Shown here: piece after piece, positions 1 through 5,546 of the stretch
Position numbering within the stretch: the first letter of the stretch is position 1
How the letters are laid out: each line of letters begins with the position of its first letter
Assembly: GCA_050732575.1 (NCBI GenBank)
Contig: JBOHRF010000190.1
Span: forward strand, 1-9,404
Origin: JBBDWZ01 sp050732575
Lineage (GTDB): Bacteria > Gemmatimonadota > Gemmatimonadetes > Longimicrobiales > RSA9
Length of the DNA: 9,404 nt
Direction of reading: 5' to 3'
Notes under the pieces: generated by a model
Databases searched by the model: none
What the model was told of the DNA's origin: nothing
What the model saw: the letters and a program-made list of their open reading frames with translations, nothing else
Position numbers and translations under genes: made by a program

Positions 1-1
1 G

Positions 2-662
2 ACCGCGACGGGCTGTGCACCGGGCGCCGATGCCGAGCATGCCGACCTGGCGGTGGCCGCGGCGACCGTGGCGCCACAGCAAGTCTCGATCACCACAAAG
101 GATTATTTCTTTGTAGCGCCCGACTCGATCGAGTCGGGTTTGACAACCATTCAACTGACCAACAACGCGGATGAACTGCATCACGTTCAGATCGTGCGGT
201 TGGCTGATGGGCATAGCGCAGCCGAGCTGGAAGCGTACGTGAAGGCCAACCCGCACGGTGCTCCGCCGACCTGGGTGTCCTGGGTGGGTGGACCGAACTC
301 GCCCATGCCGGGTGCGGAGTCGCAGGCCACGCTCGAGCTGACCCCGGGCAACTACGCGCTGATCTGTTGATCCCGTCCGCCAAGGATGGCATGCCGCACA
401 TGATGAAAAGCATGGTCCGGCCCATGACCGTGGTAACCAGCACCAGGCCTGAGGCTCCGCTGCCAACGGCAGATGTGGTGCTGCAGTTGTCCGACTACGA
501 CTTCACGATCAGCGCGCCGATCCAGGCTGGCACACGCACCATTCGCGTGGAGAACGCGGGCGAGCAGCCCCATGAGCTGGTCGTGATTCAGCTCGAGCCG
601 GGCAAGACCGTGGAAGAAGCCGCGCAATGCACGGCATGTTGAAGCAGTTCACGGTGAGCTGA
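2..662 (+). pseudogene. Tandem cupredoxin-like lipoprotein, 5'-partial, frameshifted and internally deleted
   Basis: The start lies outside the window. The frame at position 2 reads TATGCAPGAD, which looks like the end of a lipoprotein signal peptide with the lipid-accepting Cys, so an exported protein is likely. The first domain (KDYFF ... HHVQIVRL ... WVSWVGGPNSPMPG ... LELTPGNYALIC) resembles cupredoxin-like or plastocyanin-like repeats. The frame stops at the TGA at 368-370, but the adjacent frame continues as LIPSAKDGMPHMMKSM...MTVV, exactly what should follow, so one base (probably a T near 365-368) is missing. A second repeat then begins (LQLSDYDFTI ... GEQPHELVVIQLEPGKTVEEAAQ). Near 628-630 the text jumps to a third frame reading HGMLKQFTVS and a stop at 660-662. 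That matches the last residues of such a domain, so about 50 residues appear to be deleted. The domain assignment is by pattern only. Assembly or sequencing error could mimic the decay. Confidence 0.6.
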
Positions 663-675
663 GCAGGAGAGCGAA

Positions 676-1179
676 GTGTCTTTGCAGTCGGCCCGCGCGT
701 GGGTGCACGATGGTGTGCGTCAGATCGAGTACGTGCGCGCGGGCGCCGGCCGAACCGTCATTCTGCTGGACGGCTCGGCGGCAAACGGAAGCGTGTCGTT
801 GTTCACTGAACTGGCGCGCGATTTTCGAGTGATACAGCCGGAAGGTCACCCGGCCGTCAGCGACCTGAGTTGGCTGGCCGGCTTCCTGGATGCGCTGGGC
901 ATGACACAGGTCAGCCTGGTGGCGAACGGAGAACACGCGCTGGCCGCGCTCCGCTTCACACTCACGGAATCCGATCGGGTCGAGCGCCTGGCCATACTCA
1001 TGAGTTGTGCAGCAGATCCGCAGGATACACAACCGCTGAGCGATATCCTGGTGGATCGCAAGCAGCCGTTGTTGCTTATTGCCTGCCCTGAGGGTGAGCC
1101 TACAGAGGAGCAGCGCCAAGCCCTGGCGGGATTTCTGACGCGGACCACCACCCCGTTCTCCCGAAACGGCACATCCTGA
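676..1179 (+). CDS. Alpha/beta-hydrolase-like protein lacking the catalytic serine
   Basis: A 167-aa protein starts at GTG 676, with AGGAG at 665-669 and a six-base gap. It follows the alpha/beta-hydrolase fold pattern: a first strand pair (RQIEYVRAGAGRTVILLDG, residues 15-33), a FRVIQPEGHP segment (50-59) where fold members have their pre-elbow strand, and a helix with LAGFLDALGMTQVSLVANGEHA (68-88). The oxyanion His of the usual HG motif is Asp32, and the nucleophile-elbow Ser position is Gly85 (LVANGEHA instead of GxSxG), so hydrolase activity is not expected. A late strand (PLLLIACPEG, 131-140) is present, but no clear catalytic His follows. At 167 aa it is shorter than usual for the fold (about 250). 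Its last codons lie in the left arm of the 27-bp inverted repeat, so the present C-terminus may not be the original one. It precedes a NUDIX gene by 105 bp. It may be a binding or scaffold pseudoenzyme, or a truncated relic. Confidence 0.6.
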   Translation: MSLQSARAWVHDGVRQIEYVRAGAGRTVILLDGSAANGSVSLFTELARDFRVIQPEGHPAVSDLSWLAGFLDALGMTQVSLVANGEHALAALRFTLTESDRVERLAILMSCAADPQDTQPLSDILVDRKQPLLLIACPEGEPTEEQRQALAGFLTRTTTPFSRNGTS

Positions 1180-1283
1180 CATGGCGGGACACGGAAACGT
1201 TGGCCACGTGCTGGGTAAACGCCGAGCTGAACCGTCGGCTTGATAGGAGAATAGGTCGTTTCGGGAGAACGTGGTGGTGGTCC
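1142..1283. repeat. 27-bp inverted repeat bracketing an 88-bp segment
   Basis: The left arm is 1142-1168 and the right arm 1257-1283. One arm is the reverse complement of the other at 26 of 27 positions; the only mismatch is C1153 against T1272. The inner flanks add one G-U and one C-G RNA pair (1169/1256 and 1170/1255). The left arm lies in the last codons of the hydrolase-like gene. The right arm ends one base before the NUDIX ATG and so contains its ribosome-binding region (GGGAG 1263-1267, GGTGG repeats 1273-1280). The spacer also carries an unused AGGAG at 1245-1249. It has no terminator-type T-run, and the loop is long for an intrinsic terminator. Possible readings are an invertible segment, an RNA structure over the NUDIX start, or a fold-back assembly artefact. 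No recombinase gene is visible in the window. Confidence 0.85.
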
Positions 1284-1284
1284 A

Positions 1285-1683
1285 ATGACGGAATCGGCGA
1301 ACGTGCGGGTGCTGGCCGCAGTCATCGAAGCAGAAGGTCGCTATTTGATCTGCCTGCGGCCCGCGCACAAACGACACGGTGGTCTGTGGGAGTTTCCGGG
1401 TGGCAAGCTGGAGCCCGGTGAGTCGTTACTGCAGGCGGCGCAGCGCGAATTGCGCGAGGAGTTGGGCGTGCAGGTGGAGCGGATTGGCTCCACGCTGCTC
1501 ACGGAGGTCGATCCGGGCTCGCACTATCACATTGAATTTGTGCCCGTCGAAATCCGGGGTGATCCGCAAGGTATGGAACACGACGAGCTGCGCTGGGTCA
1601 CCCTGGCGGGCATGTTAGAGTTACCTTTGGCACCTGCAGATCGGCGTTTCGCTGAGTTCGTGCGCGCCGGCGGGGAAAGGTGA
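1285..1683 (+). CDS. mutT: MutT-type NUDIX pyrophosphohydrolase (8-oxo-dGTP diphosphatase-like)
   Basis: A 132-aa cytosolic enzyme, close to the length of E. coli MutT (129). Residues 40-62 form a complete NUDIX box, Gx5Ex7RELxEExGV, with the metal-binding glutamates at E55, E58 and E59. The preceding LWEFPGGK (34-41) is typical of the MutT branch that hydrolyses 8-oxo-dGTP to the monophosphate and so prevents A:T-to-C:G transversions. The ELPLAPADRRFAEFV tail also parallels MutT. NUDIX substrates are hard to predict, so a different oxidised or non-canonical nucleotide is possible. The frame cannot start earlier in the present orientation because of a TAG at 1252-1254, so ATG 1285 is the only good start. 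Its SD region sits inside the right arm of the inverted repeat. The stop is five bases before the ATG of the next gene, suggesting an operon. Confidence 0.85.
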   Translation: MTESANVRVLAAVIEAEGRYLICLRPAHKRHGGLWEFPGGKLEPGESLLQAAQRELREELGVQVERIGSTLLTEVDPGSHYHIEFVPVEIRGDPQGMEHDELRWVTLAGMLELPLAPADRRFAEFVRAGGER

Positions 1684-1688
1684 TCGCG

Positions 1689-2612
1689 ATGGGGAACCTC
1701 AATGGGCGCGGCCAACGCAGGTCAGTCTGGTCGGTGCTCTGCGCGCTCGTGCTGTTGGCCGGCTGTACGGGCGCGGATCAAACGAATACGGCGCACGCGG
1801 ACTCTTCGGCAGCGGCGCTAGCTGGGGCTGTCGAAGCGCAACCGCAGGATTCCGTCATCGTAGAGGAAACACTCGCGCGCGCGCGCGCCCAGCGTTTGGA
1901 CACGCTGCCTATCGGCCGGATCGTGGCCAGTCTGGGTCGCACGTTCGTGGGTGCGCCCTACGTGCCGGGCACGCTCGAGTTGGAAGGTCCGGAGCGACTG
2001 ATCGTCAACCTGCGCGAATTCGATTGCGTGACCTTTGTGGAGAGCATGCTTGCTATGGCGCGTGTACTGCGTAGCGGAAATGGTGGGTACCATGCGTTTC
2101 AGCAGGAGTTGCTGCGCATCCGTTATCGCAACGGCGAGCTGAGCGGCTACCCAAGCCGATTGCACTATTTCAGTGAATGGCTGGCCGACAACCAGGCGAA
2201 GGACATCGTGCAGATCATCACACCCGAGCTGGGAGGCGAGGCCGACCACGAGCCGATCAACTTCATGAGCCAGCACGTTAGTGCCTACCGCCAGCTCAGT
2301 GATACAGCCGCACTGACAGAGGTGGTCGCGACCGAGCGGCGGTTGAGTGCTACCCCGCGCTACGTGATTCCCGAAAACCAGATCGCGGCAGTGGCAAACC
2401 GCATCCAGGATGGCGATGTGATCGCCGCGGCGAGCACGTTGCCCGGGCTCGACGTGGCCCATACCGGAGTCGCGCTCTGGGTGGATGGACGACTGCACCT
2501 CATGCATGCACCGCTGGTGGGCAAAGCCGTGGAGATCAGTCAGTTGCCGTTGGCTGAGCGCATCCAGTCGATTGAAAAGCAGGATGGCATCATGGTGGCG
2601 CGGCCGAAATAA
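1689..2612 (+). CDS. DUF1460 N-acetylmuramoyl-L-alanine amidase-like lipoprotein
   Basis: A 307-aa exported protein. ATG 1689 is preferred because AAAGGTGATC (1676-1685) is a near-perfect match to the 16S anti-SD; GTG 1680, overlapping the NUDIX stop, would add three residues. The N-terminus has a basic stretch, a hydrophobic segment and the lipobox LLAGC (Cys26), so it should be lipid-anchored in the cell envelope. The rest matches DUF1460 (PF07313, NlpC/P60-like cysteine peptidase/amidase fold). LREFDCVTFVE holds the presumed nucleophile Cys113, RLHYFSEW is the family's middle motif, and VAHTGVAL holds the presumed catalytic His258. HLMHAP (His273) stands where relatives have HAS. The likely role is cleavage of peptidoglycan-derived amide bonds during wall turnover or recycling. 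It sits 5 bp after the NUDIX gene and converges with the - strand gene 6 bp downstream. Confidence 0.88.
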   Translation: MGNLNGRGQRRSVWSVLCALVLLAGCTGADQTNTAHADSSAAALAGAVEAQPQDSVIVEETLARARAQRLDTLPIGRIVASLGRTFVGAPYVPGTLELEGPERLIVNLREFDCVTFVESMLAMARVLRSGNGGYHAFQQELLRIRYRNGELSGYPSRLHYFSEWLADNQAKDIVQIITPELGGEADHEPINFMSQHVSAYRQLSDTAALTEVVATERRLSATPRYVIPENQIAAVANRIQDGDVIAAASTLPGLDVAHTGVALWVDGRLHLMHAPLVGKAVEISQLPLAERIQSIEKQDGIMVARPK

Positions 2613-2618
2613 CGTTTC

Positions 2619-2849
2619 TCAAAACCTTCGTGTCCTGGCCAGACGTTCGGCCGCTTTCTGCCGCACGATCCCCAGAGCTTCAGCGTGCGTGCGACCCTGG
2701 GCGCGGGCAATGGGCGCGCCCGGGTCCACGCTTTCGATGCTCGCGTAATACATATCGCCGATGCGATACGTGATGACCCGCACGGCCCAGCCCTGGAGGG
2801 TCTGTTCGTGGGTCTCGTATTCCTGGGCGCGCAGCTCGGGCTGGCTCAT
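2619..2849 (-). CDS. Small conserved-looking protein of unknown function
   Basis: A 76-aa protein with no named family that I recognise. The chosen ATG (2849-2847) overlaps the TGA of the sulfurtransferase gene (2848-2846) in an ATGA junction, which strongly implies translational coupling. A longer version starting at 2894 would overlap the upstream gene by 49 bp and is less likely. The sequence suggests three strands (WAVRVITYRIGDMYYASIESVD, residues 21-42) followed by an ARAQGRTHAEAL turn and a basic C-terminal helix ending RLARTRRF. No membrane segment, signal peptide or metal-binding cluster is visible, so it is probably cytosolic. It might be an accessory of the sulfurtransferase, but only the coupling supports that. 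Confidence 0.7.
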   Translation of the reverse strand: MSQPELRAQEYETHEQTLQGWAVRVITYRIGDMYYASIESVDPGAPIARAQGRTHAEALGIVRQKAAERLARTRRF

Positions 2850-3724
2850 GGCCTGGCTACGGGTGCTCCCACCAGGTTGCCCCACTCGGTCCACGAGCCA
2901 TCGTAGTTGCGCACGTCGGAATAGCCGAGCAGGTATCTAAGCGCAAACCAGGTGTGACTCGAGCGCTCGCCAATACGGCAATAGGCAATGACCGGGCGGT
3001 CAGCCGACACTCCGACTCCCTCATACAGGCGGCGCAGCTCATCCGCGTTTCTGAACGTGCCATCATCATTGCAGGCCTTGCCCCAGGGCACACTAACCGC
3101 GCCCGGGATGTGGCCACCGCGCTGACAGGTTTCGGGCAGCCCGGGCGGCGCCAGGATCTCACCCGTGAATTCCTGCGGACTGCGCACATCTACCAATGCC
3201 GCAGAGTGACGCGCAACCGCGCCCTGCACCTGGGGCAAGAGTGCACGAAGGGAGAGGTCAGGCATGCGCGCACGGTATGGTGTGGGTGAGACGGCGGGCA
3301 CATCGTGTGTGAGCACGCGGCCTTCGGCCAGCCATTTCTTGCGCCCGCCATCCATGATGCGGACGTCCTCGTGGCCATACACCTTGAGCTGCCAGAAGGC
3401 CCAGGCCGCAAACCAGTTGTTGTTATCGCCATAAAGCACGACGGTAGTCTCGTTGCCTACGCCAGACGCGCTCATCAACTCGTCGAGTTTGGCCGGCGGT
3501 ATGATGTCGCGAACCAGCGTGTCACAAAGCTGCGTGGTCCAGTTCCAGCCAATCGAGCCCGGTAGATGGCCCTGCTCGTACGCCGCAGTGTCCACGTCGA
3601 CTTCAATCATGCGGATGCCCGGCTCATCCAGATGTTCTGCCACCCAATCCGTGTCGACCAGAACCTCTGGATGCGCGTACCCGCGCCCTTCAATGGCCGC
3701 CAACTTCATTGTCTGGGAATGCAC
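2846..3724 (-). CDS. Two-domain thiosulfate/3-mercaptopyruvate sulfurtransferase (rhodanese)
   Basis: A 292-aa tandem rhodanese, the usual length for the family. The N-terminal domain (about 20-145) is catalytically silent: its loop reads YGDNNNWFA, with Asp100 where Cys would be. It keeps family signatures such as GHLPGSIGWNW and the inter-domain MDGGRKKW. The C-terminal domain (about 165-285) has VDVRSPQEFTGE, GHIPGAVSVPW and the active loop CRIGER (249-254) with the persulfide-carrying Cys249. CRIGERSSHTWF is typical of actinobacterial-type CysA thiosulfate sulfurtransferases, so thiosulfate plus cyanide or thiol acceptors is more likely than mercaptopyruvate, though substrate calls from the loop are not certain. 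The start is GTG 3724, backed by GAGGAG at 3738-3733 with an eight-base gap; ATG 3709 lacks an SD. It is coupled to the 76-aa gene downstream and preceded by the 9-bp repeat array. Confidence 0.92.
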   Translation of the reverse strand: MHSQTMKLAAIEGRGYAHPEVLVDTDWVAEHLDEPGIRMIEVDVDTAAYEQGHLPGSIGWNWTTQLCDTLVRDIIPPAKLDELMSASGVGNETTVVLYGDNNNWFAAWAFWQLKVYGHEDVRIMDGGRKKWLAEGRVLTHDVPAVSPTPYRARMPDLSLRALLPQVQGAVARHSAALVDVRSPQEFTGEILAPPGLPETCQRGGHIPGAVSVPWGKACNDDGTFRNADELRRLYEGVGVSADRPVIAYCRIGERSSHTWFALRYLLGYSDVRNYDGSWTEWGNLVGAPVARP

Positions 3725-3751
3725 GTTTGTGTCTCCTCAATTGTGGTTAGG

Positions 3752-3923
3752 ATCGGCGTATCGGGCGTGACGGGCGTGTCGGGCGTGTCGGGCGTAACGG
3801 GAACGCTGGCTGAGCATTGTTGTTTGACCGCTTGATAACCGAGTCACAACCAAAACGCCACCCCGTTACGCCCGCTACGCCCGTTACGCCCGTTACGCCC
3901 GTTACGCCCGTTACGCCCGACGA
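3752..3923. repeat. Head-to-head arrays of 9-bp repeats able to form a long hairpin
   Basis: The left array, 3752-3805, has about six copies of a nonamer close to TCGGGCGTG/ACGGGCGTG. The right array, 3861-3914, has six copies of GCCCGTTAC (one GCCCGCTAC and one CCCCGTTAC) plus a partial unit to 3923. The right unit is the reverse complement of the left consensus (GTAACGGGC), so the two arrays can pair over about 45-50 bp around a 55-nt spacer of ordinary composition. The right copies are nearly identical while the left ones vary at the T/A and G/A positions. The period is a multiple of three, so every frame stays open and gives spurious GVT, RNG or RPT repeats. The array lies in the leader of the sulfurtransferase gene (its SD is 14 bp from the left edge). 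Repeats this short with no unique spacers are not a CRISPR. Confidence 0.85.
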
Positions 3924-4230
3924 GCACCAGCTGGTAGCGGCGCCCCGCATCGTATAGAGGCGGCAAAACCGATCAAACGAAGATCATGGGCGGGCCAGGA
4001 GCCTCCTGGTGACAAGCGGCGCAGGGTAGGCTCGCCAAAGCCGCCGGTATGCGCTTCGGGCGGTTTTTCGCGGTTGAAACGGGGCGCGGCAGCGATCGTG
4101 GTCACGACCGCCGCCCCGCTGAAGCTCAGGAAAAACGGGCGGGCAATCAGGGCAGCTTGGCTGGCCCGACGGCGCGGGGCGTCAGGACCAGCACCGCGGG
4201 GAGCAAGAATGCCAGGTTGAGTCGTTTCAT
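3915..4230 (-). pseudogene. Relic of a secreted CxxCH (HTGGFGEPTC-type, Reeler-like) protein
   Basis: A good start exists at ATG 4230, with GGAAGAG at 4243-4237 as SD and a signal-peptide-like start (MKRLNLAFLLPAVLVL), but this frame soon stops (AKLP*). Another frame continues as PPEAHTGGFGEPT (4025-4051 for the HTGGFGEPT part). Skipping one base (4024) then gives CAACHQEAPGPP, with a heme-type CxxCH at 4023-4009. That frame has an internal TGA at 3975-3973 and goes on as LYDAGRRYQLVLVGR before dissolving into RNG repeats made by the 9-bp array; its next stop is at 3846-3844. HTGGFGEPTCxxCH followed by a Y..G..Y.L.V segment is the layout of secreted Reeler-like or choice-of-anchor proteins with one putative heme site, as I know them from Gemmatimonadota-like genomes. 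At least two frameshifts and one stop make it a pseudogene. The family assignment is by motif only. Confidence 0.6.
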
Positions 4231-4351
4231 GGGGGACTCTTCCGATGAGCGTTGGAGCGAAGATACACCTTGTGCCATAGGACAAAAGTCCCCGTGCCGG
4301 GCGGCAGTCAACCCCACGGCCGGCCCGGGTGGCTCCCGCTGGCGTTCGAAG
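4231..4351. other. Divergent intergenic region between the relic gene and the riboswitch promoter
   Basis: This stretch separates the - strand relic gene from the + strand TerC unit. On the - strand it holds the SD of the relic (4243-4237) and a TTGACT hexamer (4311-4306) resembling a -35 box, but no convincing -10 at the right distance. No ORF with coding character and no RNA gene are visible. Confidence 0.3.
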
Positions 4352-4370
4352 TGCGGTATACTTCGGCTAA
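4352..4370 (+). promoter_or_regulatory. Probable promoter of the riboswitch-TerC transcript
   Basis: TATACT at 4357-4362 is one mismatch from the TATAAT -10 consensus. A start point six to eight bases downstream would be at about 4369-4371, exactly where the aptamer's first stem begins. No clear -35 hexamer is visible at 16-18 bp upstream, so the promoter may be weak or activator-aided. Confidence 0.55.
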
Positions 4371-4494
4371 GTGGGGAGTAGCCTGCCGGCCAGCGGTAGC
4401 AATGCAGGCCGGATTTGAAGTCGTCAAGACGGAGCCTGAAAGAAGGGCTCCCGGCTTCAAACAGCGGCAAGTCGCCAGGGCGAGACCACTACGG
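4371..4494 (+). promoter_or_regulatory. yybP-ykoY (Mn2+) riboswitch aptamer
   Basis: The hallmark GGGGAGTAGC is at 4373-4382. It is followed by a P2-type stem (GCCTGC 4381-4386 with GCAGGC 4404-4409), then TTTGAAG (4414-4420) pairing perfectly with CTTCAAA (4455-4461). The second pair encloses the conserved TCGTCAA loop (4421-4427), an inner hairpin (GGAGCC 4431-4436 with GGCTCC 4446-4451) and CCCGGCTTC. The 3' side has GGCGAGACCAC (4479-4489), matching the conserved AAGACC end of the family. GTGG at 4371-4374 can pair with CCAC at 4486-4489 as P1. In this family Mn2+ binding stabilises P1 and the loop-loop contact. Here the same CCAC lies in the terminator's 5' arm, so Mn2+ should favour read-through into the TerC-family gene. 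The downstream gene is the classic partner of this riboswitch. Confidence 0.93.
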
Positions 4495-4527
4495 CACGAT
4501 GTGTCGTGGTGGTCTCGCCTTTTTTTT
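4479..4527 (+). terminator. Intrinsic terminator forming the riboswitch expression platform
   Basis: GGCGAGACCAC (4479-4489) pairs perfectly with GTGGTCTCGCC (4509-4519). The stem continues inward with two G-U wobbles to the C4497-G4501 pair, giving about 19 bp around a three-base loop, followed by eight Ts (4520-4527). The 5' arm overlaps the 3' strand of aptamer stem P1, so the two structures are mutually exclusive: ligand-bound aptamer blocks the terminator. Confidence 0.95.
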
Positions 4528-4550
4528 CGTCCCGGTCCGGGAGATCCCGT

Positions 4551-5546
4551 TTGCACGTTCCAATCTGGTTCTGGATCCCCTTCAATCTTTTCATCCTGGG
4601 AATGCTCGCCCTGGATCTGGGCGTATTCCACAGGCGCGCGCATACCGTTTCGCTGCGCGAAGCCGGGATCTGGAGCGCCGTTTGGATTTCATTATCGCTC
4701 CTGTTCAACCTGGGCATCTACCTGGTCGGCGGTAGCGAACCAGCCCTCTCCTTCCTCACCGGCTACCTGATTGAATACGCGCTCAGTGTAGACAACATCT
4801 TCGTCATGGTGCTGATTTTTGGGTATTTCGGCGTTGATCCGAAGTACCAGCACCGCGTGTTGTTCTGGGGCATCATGGGTGCGCTGGTCATGCGCGGTTT
4901 GTTCATCATACTGGGTACCTACATGATCCAGCAGTTTCACTGGATCATTTATGTGTTCGGCGCCTTGCTCGTAGTGACCGGAACGCGCATGGCGTTTCGT
5001 AATGAAGCGCCCTTTGATGCGGAAACCAACCGAATCCTGCGCCTGGCGCGCCGCCTGGTACCGGTCACACCGAGCTACCATGGTAAGAGCTTCCTGATCA
5101 GGCAAAAAGGCAAGATTTACGCGACGCCGCTCCTGCTTGTTCTGATCCTGGTCGAGTTTACCGACCTGATCTTTGCCATTGATTCGATTCCCGCCATCTT
5201 CGCCGTCACCACCGAGCCGTTTCTGGTCTTTACATCGAACGTGTTTGCTATCCTGGGTCTGCGCTCGCTGTACTTCGTGCTGGCCGGCATTGTACACAAG
5301 TTCCGCTACCTGAAATACGGACTGGCCTTCATTCTCGTGTTCGTGGGCGTCAAGATGCTGCTGTCCGAAATCCAACACGTGCCCATCGTCGCGTCATTGG
5401 TCGTGATTGCGACCGCGCTGCTCATTTCGATCGTGCTGTCTCTGGTCGTGCCGCAGCCGATAGAGGAAGAGACGCTGTTGGATTTTGCCGATTCCGTGGA
5501 AGAGGGAGAGCAACGCATGCGCACCACGGGCACTAGTGGCGATTGA
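4551..5546 (+). CDS. alx: TerC/Alx-family metal-homeostasis membrane protein (probable Mn exporter)
   Basis: A 331-aa polytopic inner-membrane protein. I place the start at TTG 4551, preceded by GGGAG (4539-4543) with a seven-base gap. The longer frame start at 4506 would lie inside the terminator hairpin and cannot be right. The protein begins with a hydrophobic helix (IWFWIPFNLFILGMLALDLGVF) and has about nine hydrophobic segments. Family motifs are present: EYALSVDNIFVM (E75, D81, N82), the loop RLVPVTPSYHGKSF, and EFTDLIFAIDSIPAI (E202, D205, D211), whose acidic residues are the likely metal ligands. It resembles the riboswitch-linked Alx subgroup of TerC (TIGR03718) along its whole length; E. 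coli Alx has 321 aa. Members export Mn2+ or load exported metalloproteins, and the Mn riboswitch upstream supports this. The tail is acidic and cytosolic. Its last 14 bases overlap the opposing zinc-ribbon gene. Confidence 0.93.
   Translation: MHVPIWFWIPFNLFILGMLALDLGVFHRRAHTVSLREAGIWSAVWISLSLLFNLGIYLVGGSEPALSFLTGYLIEYALSVDNIFVMVLIFGYFGVDPKYQHRVLFWGIMGALVMRGLFIILGTYMIQQFHWIIYVFGALLVVTGTRMAFRNEAPFDAETNRILRLARRLVPVTPSYHGKSFLIRQKGKIYATPLLLVLILVEFTDLIFAIDSIPAIFAVTTEPFLVFTSNVFAILGLRSLYFVLAGIVHKFRYLKYGLAFILVFVGVKMLLSEIQHVPIVASLVVIATALLISIVLSLVVPQPIEEETLLDFADSVEEGEQRMRTTGTSGD

Noticed and set aside
1142..1283. Intrinsic terminator formed by the 27-bp inverted repeat
   Set aside because: The loop is about 84-88 nt and no T-run follows the right arm; the NUDIX ATG follows instead.
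1143..1284. Alternative + strand frame through the inverted-repeat region reading HILTWRDTETLATCW...LNRRL
   Set aside because: It is open and has some protein-like look, but it lacks a start with an SD and would run out of frame into the NUDIX gene; it could be a relic of an older hydrolase C-terminus and cannot be decided here.
649..1377. Long 242-aa open frame on the - strand across the hydrolase-like gene and NUDIX start
   Set aside because: It is the antisense shadow of GC-rich coding sequence, has no recognisable motifs, and conflicts with two genes that have good SDs and family patterns.
3752..3923. CRISPR array
   Set aside because: Units are only 9 bp, contiguous, without unique spacers, and reverse direction halfway.
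4506..4550. Longer TerC-family protein starting at GTG 4506
   Set aside because: That start lies inside the 3' arm of the riboswitch terminator and has no SD; TTG 4551 has GGGAG at seven bases and begins at the first membrane helix.
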